Shown: piece by piece, positions 35,148-44,251 of the stretch
Numbering within the stretch: the stretch's first letter is position 1
Layout of the letters: the number at the start of each line of letters is the position of its first letter
Source: Pacificispira sp002696645
GTDB lineage: Bacteria > Pseudomonadota > Alphaproteobacteria > UBA8366 > Aestuariispiraceae
Reading direction: 5' to 3'
Length of the DNA stretch: 64,000 nt
Assembly (NCBI RefSeq): GCF_048892425.1
Contig: NZ_JBLZHU010000009.1
Coordinates: forward strand, 137,614-201,613
Notes under the pieces: generated by a model
What the model saw: the letters and a program-made list of their open reading frames with translations, nothing else
Told to the model about the DNA's origin: nothing
Databases searched by the model: none
Translations under genes and position numbers: made by a program

Positions 35148-35176
35148 CTTTTCAAATGCTGCGTGACGTCCTATGT
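35148..35176 (+). promoter_or_regulatory. Possible heat-shock (RpoH-like) promoter of ftsH
   Basis: In the 210-bp gap before ftsH, CTTT (35148-35151) and CCTATGT (35170-35176) are 18 bp apart. The alphaproteobacterial RpoH pattern as I recall it is CTTG-N17/18-CYTATNT, so the -10 element matches fully and the -35 at three of four bases. ftsH is a classical RpoH target. Weak evidence. Confidence 0.35.
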
Positions 35177-35332
35177 AACATCACAATGACAATTGAGCGC
35201 GTGTCTGGGAGCAACTCTGCTGGACGGAACGGTGTTTTCTCGCTTTAATGAGGAAATACGCGGTGCTCAATCCCGCATTTATGGCAAAAGGGGCCGCTGT
35301 TTGGCAGCCTCGACGGAAGGACGACTGCAACC

Positions 35333-37255
35333 GTGAACTTTTTCGGCAAGAATCTGGCGCTCTGGATTGTCATCATTGTTTTATTGCTGTTCCTGATCAA
35401 TCAGTTTGATAGCGGACGCAATCAGGTTCAGGCGGAAAGCACCGCATATTCTGAATTCTTGAAGCAGGTCGATTCCGGTTCCGTGCAAAGCGTGCGGATG
35501 AATGGTCAGGAAATCACGGGTAAATACACCTCCGGTCAGGATTTTAAAACCTATGCGCCGGATGATCCAAACCTGGTCTCTACGCTGACCAGCCGCGGTG
35601 TGCGTGTTGAAGCCATTCCCCCGGATAACAGCATTTCTCTGACTTCGATCCTGTTGAATGCACTGCCAATCCTGCTACTGATCGGGTTCTGGTTCTTCAT
35701 CTTCCGCCAGATGCAGGGCGGTGGTGGCAAGGCTATGGGCTTTGGTAAGTCCAAGGCGAAGCTGCTGACCGAAAAGCACGGTCGGGTCCTGTTTGAGGAC
35801 GTCGCCGGTATTGATGAAGCAAAGCAGGAATTGCAGGAAGTTGTCGAGTTCCTGCGCGATCCCCAGAAATTTCAGCGCCTTGGGGGTAAAATTCCTAAAG
35901 GCGTGCTGCTGGTCGGTCCTCCCGGCACGGGTAAGACACTGACGGCGCGGGCTGTCGCGGGTGAGGCCAATGTGCCGTTCTTCACCATTTCTGGTTCTGA
36001 TTTCGTTGAGATGTTCGTCGGCGTTGGCGCCAGCCGCGTCCGGGACATGTTCGAACAGGGCAAGAAAAACGCACCCTGCATCATCTTCATCGATGAAATT
36101 GATGCGGTGGGTCGCCATCGTGGTGCCGGCCTGGGTGGCGGTAATGACGAGCGCGAACAGACCCTTAACCAGTTGCTGGTTGAGATGGACGGCTTTGAGG
36201 CCAATGAAGGTGTGATCCTGATCGCCGCAACGAACCGTCCAGATGTGTTGGACCCCGCTTTGCTGCGCCCTGGTCGGTTTGACCGTCAGGTTGTGGTCCC
36301 GAACCCGGATATTCTGGGTCGGGAGAAGATTCTTAAAGTGCATCTGCGCAAGGTGCCGATGGCACCCGATGTTGATGCTAAGGTTATTGCACGTGGTACG
36401 CCCGGTTTCTCTGGTGCTGATCTGGCCAATCTGGTGAACGAGGCGGCCCTGCTGGCCGCGCGTCGCAATCGTCGCGTTGTGTCGATGCAGGAATTGGAAG
36501 ACGCCAAGGACAAGGTCATGATGGGCTCTGAACGCCGGTCTATGGTGATGTCTGAGGAAGAAAAAACGCTGACGGCCTATCACGAGGCCGGCCATGCCCT
36601 GGTTGGCATTCATGTCGCGGGTAATGATCCGCTGCACAAGGTCACCATCATCCCGCGTGGCCGGGCGCTGGGCGTGACGATGAACCTGCCAGAGCGGGAC
36701 CGCCTGGGCTATAAGAAGCTGGAAATGCATGCCAAGCTGGCCATGATGTATGGCGGGCGCGCGGCAGAAGATATCATCTTCGGCCCGGAAAATGTTACCA
36801 CCGGGGCGTCCAACGATCTGCAACAGGCAACCGGTCTGGCACGGCGCATGGTCACCGAATTTGGCATGTCGGACAAGCTGGGGCGTCTGCGCTATTCAGA
36901 TAATCAGGAAGAAGTCTTCCTGGGGCATTCCGTTGCGAAGACCCAGAATATCTCAGAGAAAACCGCTCAACTGATTGACGAAGAAGTGCGTCGCATCTGC
37001 GAAGAAGCGGAAACCCTGTGTTACGATGTTCTGCGTAAAAATCAGGATGAATTGCACACGATCGCAAAGGCCCTGTTGGAATATGAAACCCTGTCTGGGG
37101 CGGATGTCCACAAGCTGTTGCGCGGCGAGTCGATTGAACGTCCGGAAGATGATGAGCCAAGCCCGAAAAGTGGGGGGCGTGCCTCTGTGCCGACCACGGG
37201 TAAACCTCTCTCGCCATCCGCATCTGCGGATCCAGAGCCGGGTCCTGCGGAATAG
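35333..37255 (+). CDS. ftsH: ATP-dependent membrane zinc metalloprotease FtsH
   Basis: A 640-residue protease starting with GTG at 35333. The N-terminal helix (LALWIVIIVLLLFLIN) and a second at residues about 104-124 (ILLNALPILLLIGFWFFIF) bracket a periplasmic domain. The AAA domain has Walker A GPPGTGKT (195-202), Walker B IIFIDEIDAVG and the second region of homology ATNRPDVLDPALLRPGRFDR. The zinc site is HEAGH (417-421) with a later Asp. It degrades misfolded membrane proteins and regulators such as RpoH and LpxC. It lies between tilS and a DUF3095 gene. Confidence 0.96.
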   Translation: MNFFGKNLALWIVIIVLLLFLINQFDSGRNQVQAESTAYSEFLKQVDSGSVQSVRMNGQEITGKYTSGQDFKTYAPDDPNLVSTLTSRGVRVEAIPPDNSISLTSILLNALPILLLIGFWFFIFRQMQGGGGKAMGFGKSKAKLLTEKHGRVLFEDVAGIDEAKQELQEVVEFLRDPQKFQRLGGKIPKGVLLVGPPGTGKTLTARAVAGEANVPFFTISGSDFVEMFVGVGASRVRDMFEQGKKNAPCIIFIDEIDAVGRHRGAGLGGGNDEREQTLNQLLVEMDGFEANEGVILIAATNRPDVLDPALLRPGRFDRQVVVPNPDILGREKILKVHLRKVPMAPDVDAKVIARGTPGFSGADLANLVNEAALLAARRNRRVVSMQELEDAKDKVMMGSERRSMVMSEEEKTLTAYHEAGHALVGIHVAGNDPLHKVTIIPRGRALGVTMNLPERDRLGYKKLEMHAKLAMMYGGRAAEDIIFGPENVTTGASNDLQQATGLARRMVTEFGMSDKLGRLRYSDNQEEVFLGHSVAKTQNISEKTAQLIDEEVRRICEEAETLCYDVLRKNQDELHTIAKALLEYETLSGADVHKLLRGESIERPEDDEPSPKSGGRASVPTTGKPLSPSASADPEPGPAE

Positions 37256-37306
37256 TTGGAGCCTGATCAATGTGGGTATGGTCCCTACATTGATCTTGGT
37301 TTGACC

Positions 37307-38506
37307 ATGCCGAACCAATCTGACGATACATTCTATCCAGACCTACCATATTTCGAAGAATTTGGCGCCTTCACGGACGAGACATTGTTTCGATCCGTGC
37401 CGGAGGATTGGCATGTCATCATTGCCGATATTCGGAATTCAACCCGTGCCGTGGCGGAAGGTCGCTATAAGCATGTCAATATTGTTGGCACGGCTTGTAT
37501 AACGGCATCTTTGAATGCGGTTCGGAAAGCTGCGGGCGAGACCACGGAAATTCCCTATAGTTTCGGTGGGGATGGCGCGACCCTCCTGGTACCGGATATC
37601 TTGCTTTCTTGCGTGCGCAAGGCGCTGATGGCTTCCGCCTTGATGGCACAAAGGGAGTTTGGCTTTGATTTGCGCATCGGGTCTGTTTCCGTAAAGGAAA
37701 TTCGTGCCCAGGGCCGCGATGTCACTGTGTCCAAACTGCGTCTCAGCCCGGGCAATGAACTGGCCTTGTTTGGCGGCGGCGGCATTTTTTTGGCTGATTC
37801 TCTGATCAAAAGTGATGATCTTGGAGAAAACGGGTATCTCTTTGTGTCCGATGGAGATGAGGGGGAAGCAGATATGACAGGATTGTCCTGTCGTTGGGAG
37901 CCCCTGAAATCCCGCAATGGACAGGTATTAAGCCTGATGCTTTATGCGACTTCCGAAAGCGGGGCGCAGCGCCGAAAGATATATGATCGGGTTTTGGCGA
38001 AAATAAGTGAAATTCTGGGGGGGGATTTGAAATCCGCCAGCCCGGTGACTGCAGATACAATGCGGTTCAAATGGATTCCGCAAGGTCTGCGGATGGAGGC
38101 CCAATTGACCCGGGGGGCCCAATCCTTTGCCCGTCGTTTGATGTTTCTGCTGTATCAGAGCTTTATTCAATACATTCTGGAACGGTGTAATCTGGCGGTC
38201 GGCGATTATAATGCGCCGACCTATCGTGAGGAAGTACGGGCAAATTCCGACTATCGGCGGTTTGACGATGTCCTGCGATTTGTTTTGGACTGTAGCCAGA
38301 CGCAGATACAGGCGATTGAGGATCTGCTGACGAAGGAACGTCAGGCCGGCGCCATCGCCTATGGCCTGCATAAATCAGACACCGCTCTGATGACCTGCCT
38401 GGTGTTCAACCTGGAACAGAGCGAACATCTGCATTTCATCGATGGCGGCGATGGCGGCTTCACAAAAGCCAGCGTCCAATTCAAACAGCAGTTGAAGGCG
38501 GGATAG
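37307..38506 (+). CDS. DUF3095 family protein, cyclase-like outline
   Basis: A 399-residue protein from MPNQSDDTFYPDLPYFEEF (37307). Residues about 30-160 show HVIIADIRNSTRAVAEGRY followed by YSFGGDGATLLVPD, the spacing of metal-binding Asp residues in class III nucleotide cyclase or GGDEF-like folds; the lack of full GGDEF or cyclase signatures makes activity uncertain. The rest (SLMLYATSESGAQRR onward) is conserved DUF3095 sequence with GLRMEAQLTRGAQ and FDDVLRFVLDCS. No membrane segment. It sits between ftsH and glmM, where folP is often found in other proteobacteria. Confidence 0.8.
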   Translation: MPNQSDDTFYPDLPYFEEFGAFTDETLFRSVPEDWHVIIADIRNSTRAVAEGRYKHVNIVGTACITASLNAVRKAAGETTEIPYSFGGDGATLLVPDILLSCVRKALMASALMAQREFGFDLRIGSVSVKEIRAQGRDVTVSKLRLSPGNELALFGGGGIFLADSLIKSDDLGENGYLFVSDGDEGEADMTGLSCRWEPLKSRNGQVLSLMLYATSESGAQRRKIYDRVLAKISEILGGDLKSASPVTADTMRFKWIPQGLRMEAQLTRGAQSFARRLMFLLYQSFIQYILERCNLAVGDYNAPTYREEVRANSDYRRFDDVLRFVLDCSQTQIQAIEDLLTKERQAGAIAYGLHKSDTALMTCLVFNLEQSEHLHFIDGGDGGFTKASVQFKQQLKAG

Positions 38507-38582
38507 GGCCGTCAGCCGCAATCCTTGTCTATTGGGCGACTCCGCCGCATAAATACGGACATTCTTTTATATGCGAGGGACT

Positions 38583-39920
38583 ATGACGCGGCGTTATTTT
38601 GGCACGGATGGGATTCGCGGAACCGCCAATCAGGCCCCGATTGAGGTCGATACCGTTCTGCGCCTTGCCCTGGCTGCAGGAGCTCATTTTCATCGTGGCG
38701 GGCATCGCCACCGGGTGGTGATCGGTAAGGATACGCGCCTGTCTGGCTATATGCTGGAAAGCGCGCTGGTTGCCGGGTTTAGTGCCATGGGCATGGATGT
38801 CATGCTGTTCGGGCCACTACCAACACCGGCCGTGGCGATGCTGACACGCTCCATGCGGGCCGATGTCGGGGTGATGATCTCCGCCTCTCACAATCCCTAT
38901 CGCGATAATGGCATCAAACTGTTCGGGCCGGACGGATACAAGCTGTCGGATGAGACCGAACTGGAAATAGAGCGTCTGATGGATGAGGGCGTGTCTGAGC
39001 GTGCGGCACCGGAAGACATTGGCCGTGCAACCCGGATCGATGATGCGCCGGGCCGCTATATCGAGGCGGTGAAGCGCACCTTCCCGGAAGATTTGAGCCT
39101 GGAATCCCTGAAGATCGTGGTCGATTGCGCCCATGGTGCTGCCTATAAGGTTGCCCCCATCGTGCTGCGTGAATTGGGGGCGACGGTTGTGCCCATCGCG
39201 GTTGCCCCCAATGGCAAGAATATCAATGCCTTCTGTGGTGCCACCGATCCGGCCGCCATGTGCGAGGCCGTCAGCGCCCATGGGGCCGATATCGGTCTGG
39301 CGCTGGATGGCGATGCCGACCGCCTGATCGTCTGTGATGAGACAGGGTATGTTGTCGATGGCGACCAGTTGATGGCGCTGATTGCCAATTCCTGGGCCAA
39401 GGCGGGTCATCTGCGGGGCGATGTTGTCGCGACGGTCATGTCCAATCTGGGGATGGAGCGGTATCTGGCCGATCAGGGAATCGGGCTGGTTCGCACCAAG
39501 GTTGGGGATCGCTATGTCGTCGATGCGATGCGCAATCGGGGCTGTAACCTGGGCGGGGAACAGTCCGGCCATATCGTCATGAGCGATTATGCGACCACCG
39601 GCGATGGTCTTATCGCCGCGCTGCAGGTGCTGGCCGTCGCTGTGCGTGACGGTGCGCCCATGAGCCAGGTTGGCAAGGTCTTTACCCCTGTTCCCCAACG
39701 TCTGCACAATGTCCGCTATTCCGGTGGAAAACCGTTGGAATCGGCTGCAGTGAAGAAGGCGATTGCCTTAGGGGAGGCGCAATTGAACGGGTCTGGCCGT
39801 CTGGTAATCCGCCCGTCTGGCACAGAACCGGTGATCCGTGTGATGGCGGAAGCCGATGATCCGGGCCTGATCGACAGTGTGATTGCTCATATTTCTGACG
39901 CGATCGAGGCGGCCGCCTAG
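38583..39920 (+). CDS. glmM: Phosphoglucosamine mutase
   Basis: A 445-residue enzyme that interconverts glucosamine 6-phosphate and glucosamine 1-phosphate for UDP-GlcNAc, peptidoglycan and lipopolysaccharide synthesis. It starts MTRRYFGTDGIRGTAN at 38583 (a Met four codons upstream is less likely). The phosphoserine is Ser102 in VMISASHNPYRDNG, the metal loop is ALDGDADRLIVCDE, the sugar-binding loop is GGEQSGHI and the phosphate site RPSGTEPVIRVMAE near the end. Length and landmarks are all normal. Confidence 0.96.
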   Translation: MTRRYFGTDGIRGTANQAPIEVDTVLRLALAAGAHFHRGGHRHRVVIGKDTRLSGYMLESALVAGFSAMGMDVMLFGPLPTPAVAMLTRSMRADVGVMISASHNPYRDNGIKLFGPDGYKLSDETELEIERLMDEGVSERAAPEDIGRATRIDDAPGRYIEAVKRTFPEDLSLESLKIVVDCAHGAAYKVAPIVLRELGATVVPIAVAPNGKNINAFCGATDPAAMCEAVSAHGADIGLALDGDADRLIVCDETGYVVDGDQLMALIANSWAKAGHLRGDVVATVMSNLGMERYLADQGIGLVRTKVGDRYVVDAMRNRGCNLGGEQSGHIVMSDYATTGDGLIAALQVLAVAVRDGAPMSQVGKVFTPVPQRLHNVRYSGGKPLESAAVKKAIALGEAQLNGSGRLVIRPSGTEPVIRVMAEADDPGLIDSVIAHISDAIEAAA

Positions 39921-39950
39921 AGAAATCTGTCCTGGGGTTTGCCCTGGGGT

Positions 39951-39978
39951 TTGACAGGGCGTCATAAATCCTTATAAG
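39951..39978 (+). promoter_or_regulatory. Strong sigma-70 promoter of rpsD
   Basis: TTGACA (39951-39956) and TATAAG (39973-39978) are 16 bp apart. CCTGGGGTTTG is directly repeated just upstream (from about 39931). Transcription would start near 39985 and leave a leader of about 150 nt before rpsD, room for regulation by S4 itself, though no known leader fold was recognised. Confidence 0.7.
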
Positions 39979-40136
39979 TCCGCTCGCTTTCTGGGAATGT
40001 GGATGGCCCGTGGTGTTGGAACAAAGTTTCCGCACATGGACGATCCCGCCACCCGACTGAGGCTTTTGGGCATCAGGCCGGGATGGACTACCGGAACAAT
40101 TTGGAACAACACCGTGAACCAACGGGAGAGTAAATT

Positions 40137-40751
40137 ATGTCTAAGCGTATTAATGCGAAACACAAGATTGACCGACGCCTTGGCGTCAACCTCTGGGGTC
40201 GCCCCAAGAGCCCGTTCAACAAGCGCGAGACCCCTCCGGGTCAGCACGGCCAGCGCCGCCGCAAGCCCTCTGATTTCGGTATCCAGTTGATGGCGAAACA
40301 GAAGCTGAAAGGCTATTACGGCAATATCGGCGAGAAGCGCTTCCGGAAATATTACGAAGAAGCCCAGCGTGTGAAAGGCGACACCGGTGAAAACCTGGTG
40401 GGTCTGTTGGAACACCGCCTGGATGCCATCGTCTATCGCGCGAAATTCGTACCCACCGTATTTGCCGCGCGTCAGTTCGTCAGCCATGGCCACGTTCTGG
40501 TCAACGGTCGCCGCATGACGGTTTCTTCCTATACCGTGAAGATTGGCGACAAGATCGAAGTCCGCCAGAAATCCCGCGAAATGCCGCTGGTCCTGGAAGC
40601 CATTCAGAGCGCCGAGCGTGACATTCCAGAATATCTGGAAGTCGACCACAACAAACTGACTGCCAACATCATCCGCACGCCGAAACTGGAAGAAATTCCC
40701 TATCCGGCGAAGATGGAACCAAACCTGGTCGTCGAGTTCTACTCACGTTAA
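40137..40751 (+). CDS. rpsD: 30S ribosomal protein S4
   Basis: A 204-residue primary-assembly protein of the small subunit. It begins MSKRINAKHKIDRRLGVNLW and has PPGQHGQRRRKPSDFGIQL, then the S4 RNA-binding domain FVPTVFAARQFVSHGHVLVNGRRMTVSSY near residues 100-130. There is no zinc Cys cluster, as in many alphaproteobacteria. GGGAG lies before the ATG. It is monocistronic with its own promoter and terminator. Confidence 0.97.
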   Translation: MSKRINAKHKIDRRLGVNLWGRPKSPFNKRETPPGQHGQRRRKPSDFGIQLMAKQKLKGYYGNIGEKRFRKYYEEAQRVKGDTGENLVGLLEHRLDAIVYRAKFVPTVFAARQFVSHGHVLVNGRRMTVSSYTVKIGDKIEVRQKSREMPLVLEAIQSAERDIPEYLEVDHNKLTANIIRTPKLEEIPYPAKMEPNLVVEFYSR

Positions 40752-40777
40752 CCCGCGTTTGGACTGCAAGATTTCAG

Positions 40778-40807
40778 AAAGGCCCTGCCAACTGGCGGGG
40801 CCTTTTT
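40778..40807. terminator. Rho-independent terminator of rpsD, probably bidirectional
   Basis: AAAGGCCCTGCC (40778-40789) pairs with GGCGGGGCCTTT (40794-40805, one G-U) and is followed by T. A runs on the other side also allow termination of the reverse-strand MFS gene that ends at 40835. Confidence 0.88.
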
Positions 40808-40834
40808 CTGTATGTCTTGAGTGGTCCTAGTGAG

Positions 40835-42142
40835 TTACTTCCCGCTGGGCTTATAGTGCGGGATCTCTTCGCCGTCCGCCTCATCATCGTGGCCGAAGAC
40901 GGCTTCCAGGCTTTCTTCGATCTCCGGCCCGGCGGAGCGGGGGTTTAGCTGGGAGATTGCGACAGAGCTGGCCGGGACGTTGACATAGGCACCGGTCGGC
41001 GCGGGAGCACTGCGCTGGGTCATGCGATAGATCGCAAAGCCTACGAAAATGCCGTTGAACAGGATGGTGTGATACAGCAATCCGTCCGGCCCCAGCCATT
41101 CCATCGCCGTACTGCCCGTCAGGGGGCCCAATGTCATGCCAAAGGCGAAAGACAGCATCAGGGTCGCACACAGCGGCACCATCTGCTTCTGCTCCACAAA
41201 GTCTCCCGCATGGGCGACGATGATGGGATAGATCGAAAAGCCCAGCCCCCCGATCAACAGCACAAAGAAGGCGTATCCCCACAGCGGAAGAGCGGGCAGG
41301 GCAATCAATACGGCAGAGACCACCGCCATGGTGGCGATGCCGAAAATCATCACCAGCCGTCGGTCAATCCGATCCGACGTCCATCCCAAGGGCCATTGCA
41401 GGAACAGCGCACCGAATTGCAGCACGGAACTTAAGACAACGGCCCCGTTGACATCCAGGCCTTCCGCCAGGCCATACAGGCCGATCAGGTTCCCAAGGGC
41501 GCTGTTGGATGTGGCGATACACAGACAGCCGACAATCGCCAGGGGGGTCTTCCTGTAGACCTGCACGATCCCCATACGATCATCACTGGGCGGTGTCGGG
41601 TTGCCACCATGACGCAGGGCGACCGGTAACAGTGATAACGAGAAGAAGGCACTGACCAGCATGAAATGCCAATTGCCCGAAATGGTGGCGACGGTCAGCA
41701 TTAAAGGACCGCCAGCCTGGGCGACCTTGTAACAGATCATATAGACGCTCATCACCCGCCCGCGCACGGATCGATCCGTCTCCCCCGATATCCAGCTATC
41801 CGACGTGGTCAGCAAGCCGGCGTAACAGATGCCAGACAGCAGGCGTGCACCGGTCCACAGATACAGGTCTGTGTCGATTGCCAGGGCCAGGGTCAGCGTG
41901 GACAGGACGGTTGCCAGGGCTGAAAAGGCACGGATATGACCGATCCGGCGGATTAAGGTGGGGGCCAGGATACAGCCCAACAGGAAACCGCCTGAAAACC
42001 CGGCAGACATGACCCCGATTTCAGAGGAAGAGAAACCAGCCTCCTGCATGCGCAACGGCAGCAGGGCGCTTAATAATCCCATTCCGCATTGCAGCAGAAC
42101 AACGGCATTGATGATCGCGCCTACGGCGAGGATCGGGCTCAT
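40835..42142 (-). CDS. Major facilitator superfamily transporter
   Basis: A 435-residue inner-membrane protein with about twelve hydrophobic helices. The start MSPILAVGAIINAVVLLQCGM is followed by QEAGFSSSEIGVMSAGFSGGFLLGCILAP and the MFS loop GETDRSVRGRVMSVYMICYK. It resembles the YcaD group (small MFS with an export role). The last 60 residues (APAPTGAYVNVPASSVAISQ... EADGEEIPHYKPSGK) are a hydrophilic acidic cytoplasmic tail. Substrate unknown. It ends at the rpsD terminator; a palindromic repeat array begins 137 bp upstream of its start. Confidence 0.85.
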   Translation of the reverse strand: MSPILAVGAIINAVVLLQCGMGLLSALLPLRMQEAGFSSSEIGVMSAGFSGGFLLGCILAPTLIRRIGHIRAFSALATVLSTLTLALAIDTDLYLWTGARLLSGICYAGLLTTSDSWISGETDRSVRGRVMSVYMICYKVAQAGGPLMLTVATISGNWHFMLVSAFFSLSLLPVALRHGGNPTPPSDDRMGIVQVYRKTPLAIVGCLCIATSNSALGNLIGLYGLAEGLDVNGAVVLSSVLQFGALFLQWPLGWTSDRIDRRLVMIFGIATMAVVSAVLIALPALPLWGYAFFVLLIGGLGFSIYPIIVAHAGDFVEQKQMVPLCATLMLSFAFGMTLGPLTGSTAMEWLGPDGLLYHTILFNGIFVGFAIYRMTQRSAPAPTGAYVNVPASSVAISQLNPRSAGPEIEESLEAVFGHDDEADGEEIPHYKPSGK

Positions 42143-42278
42143 ATGACCAACGGGTTCTGTGACGTCTAAGAACGAATATCTACACTGACGTCTTATTCCT
42201 TACCCGGCGTATGGTAAAGCGGACAAAACTGTCCCCTGTGAGACTCTTGTCGGTTTAGGTTCAGCAGGGGCATGTTTC

Positions 42279-43432
42279 CTCACCCCGGACGTGATCCGGG
42301 GTCCAGGGCGGCAGGCGCGATTGGTGCTTGTGGCCCTGGATACCAGCCTGCGCGGGTGTGACGGGGATGGTAAAGATTAACCGCAAAGAGCGCAGAGAAG
42401 GCGCGAAGGACGCTGAGGGGGTGGTGCGTTGTGGGGTTGCACGTCTGACCTTCCGCTTCATTCTCATCCTGAGGAGGCGCGATAGCGCCGTCTCGAAGGA
42501 TGCGCTGTAAGTCCGGTGCTTACAGGAAGGCCACCCTTCGAGACGCTGCGCTCCTCAGGGTGAGGGGGTATTCGGTAATACTACATCGTCACCCCGGACC
42601 TGATCCGGGGTCCAGGGCGGCAGGCGCGATTTGTGCGTGTGGCCCTGGATACCCGCCTGTGCGGGTATGACGAGAAGGTAAAGATTAACCGCAGGGCGCG
42701 CAGAGAAGGCGCGAGGGACGCTGAGGGGATGGTGCGTTGTGGCGTTCCAGGTCTGACCTTCCGCGCCATTCTCATCCTGAGGAGGCGCGACAGCACCGTC
42801 TCGAAGGAGGGGCTGTAAGTCCGGTGCTTACAGGAAGGCCACCCTTCGAGACGCTGCGCTCCTCAGGGTGAGGGGGTATTCGGTAATACTACAGCGTCAT
42901 CCCGGACCTGATCCGGGGTCCAGGGCGGCAGGTGCGATTGGTGCTTGTGGCTCTGGATACCCGCCTGCGCGGGTGTGACGGGGATGGGAGGCCCCATTCT
43001 CATCCTGAGGAGGCGCGGTAGCGCCGTCTCGAAGGAGGGGCTGTAAGGGGGGTGCTTACAGAGGGCTCCCCCTTCGAGACGCTGCGCTCCTCAGGGTGAG
43101 TGAGCATTTGTCTGATACTTCGTCAGCCCGGACGTGATCCGGGGTCCAGGGCGGCGGGTGCGACTGGTGCTTGTGGCTCTGGATACCCGCCTGCGCGGGT
43201 ATGACGGGGATGGGAGGTCCCATTCTCATCCTGAGGAGGCGCGATAGCGCCGTCTCGAAGGATGCGCTGTAAGGGGGGTGCTTCCAGCGGGCACCCCCTT
43301 CGAGACGCTGCGCTCCTCAGGGTGAGGGTACATTTTTTGATACATCGTCACCCCGGACGTGGTCCGGGGTCCAGGGCGGCAGGCGCGATTGGTGCGTGTG
43401 GCCCTGGATACCCCCCTTGCGCGGGTATGGCG
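42279..43432. repeat. Array of five palindromic modules separated by large hairpin spacers
   Basis: An 85-bp module starts at 42279, 42587, 42895, 43121 and 43346. Each begins like CGTCACCCCGGAC, contains the hairpin CCGGAC.TGATCCGG, then GTCCAG paired with CTGGATAC, and a second hairpin CCCGCCTGCGCGGG, and ends TGACG. Spacers hold another conserved hairpin (ATCCTGAGGAG with CTCCTCAGGGT, inner TGTAAG/CTTACA). The first two periods are 308 bp, the next two about 226 bp: the shorter ones lack an 82-bp segment with AACCGCAGGGCGCGCAGAG. The 1.3-kb stretch from 42143 to 43457 holds no credible gene; forward and reverse open frames here are repeat translations. Confidence 0.9.
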
Positions 43433-43457
43433 GGTGTGGGCCAGACATTGCGCCTAT

Positions 43458-44075
43458 TTACTCGGTCCATGGCTCCATGGGGATGAAGCCGGGTAGGGCG
43501 GCGATGCGGTCGAGCCATAGTTGGATATTGGTGAACTTTGACAGATCAAACCCGCCTTCCTGTGCGACGCTGGTATAGGAATACAGCGCGATATCGGCGA
43601 TGGAAGGGTTGGATCCAACAAGCCAGTCGGATCTTAGAAGCTGGGTGTCCAGGGCTGCTAAAGCTTCATATCCTTTGACATGTTTCTCTGCCAGTTGAGC
43701 CTTTCGCTCTTGTGTCATTTCCAGATGATGACACCAGAATCGTGCCACGGCGACGGTGGGTTCATGCTGATATTGCTCAAACATCATCCAAGCCAGCACC
43801 CGCGCGCGTTCCCATCGATCTGTGGGAATAAAACCCGTTCCTTCCGCCAGATACCAAAGAATGGCATTCGATTCCGGCAAGGTCCGATTATCAGCCAATT
43901 GTAAGACAGGGATGCGCCCAGCCGGGTTCAACGCCAGAAACTCCGGGGTGCGCGTCTCGCCCTTATGGATGTCTTTGAACACCAGTGTGTAGTCGATATT
44001 CAGCAGGCTCAACAACAGTCGAACCTTATGGCCGTTCCCACTTTCGGGATGATCATACAGGGTCAGGCCGTCCAT
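43458..44075 (-). CDS. Glutathione S-transferase
   Basis: A 205-residue protein. The start at 44075 (MDGLTLYDHPESGNGHKV) is chosen over the longer frame because GGGAGA lies eight bases upstream. The N-terminal thioredoxin-like domain shows TLYDHPESGNGHKVRLLLSLL with Ser13 as the likely catalytic residue, NPAGRIPVLQL (cis-Pro loop) and LPESNAILWYLA (glutathione-binding Glu-Ser). The C-terminal helical domain has the N-capping box in NPSIADIALYSY. It conjugates or reduces with glutathione; substrate unknown. Its 3' end touches the repeat array. Confidence 0.88.
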   Translation of the reverse strand: MDGLTLYDHPESGNGHKVRLLLSLLNIDYTLVFKDIHKGETRTPEFLALNPAGRIPVLQLADNRTLPESNAILWYLAEGTGFIPTDRWERARVLAWMMFEQYQHEPTVAVARFWCHHLEMTQERKAQLAEKHVKGYEALAALDTQLLRSDWLVGSNPSIADIALYSYTSVAQEGGFDLSKFTNIQLWLDRIAALPGFIPMEPWTE

Positions 44076-44187
44076 ATCGCAGTCTCCCATGGTTGATGGA
44101 CCGGCAGTTTGCCAAACCCCGTCTATTGGGCAAGCGCGATTTGCGCGGCCTTTGGGCAAGAATTTCTTACGCTGCATACAGACGAAA

Positions 44188-44213
44188 GCGCATCGGGGCT
44201 TTCCCCGATGCGC
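44188..44213 (-). terminator. Hairpin terminator after the hsp20 gene
   Basis: GCGCATCGGGG (44188-44198) pairs perfectly with CCCCGATGCGC (44203-44213). On the reverse strand it is followed by TTTCGTC, a weak T tract, 39 bp beyond the Hsp20 stop codon. Confidence 0.6.
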
Positions 44214-44251
44214 CTCTGCTCACGTCAACGATTACGCTGTGCGATCAAGCG

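Noticed and set aside
39997..40290. Frame opening in the rpsD leader
   Set aside because: Runs into rpsD in another frame; no Shine-Dalgarno or family similarity, so treated as leader RNA.
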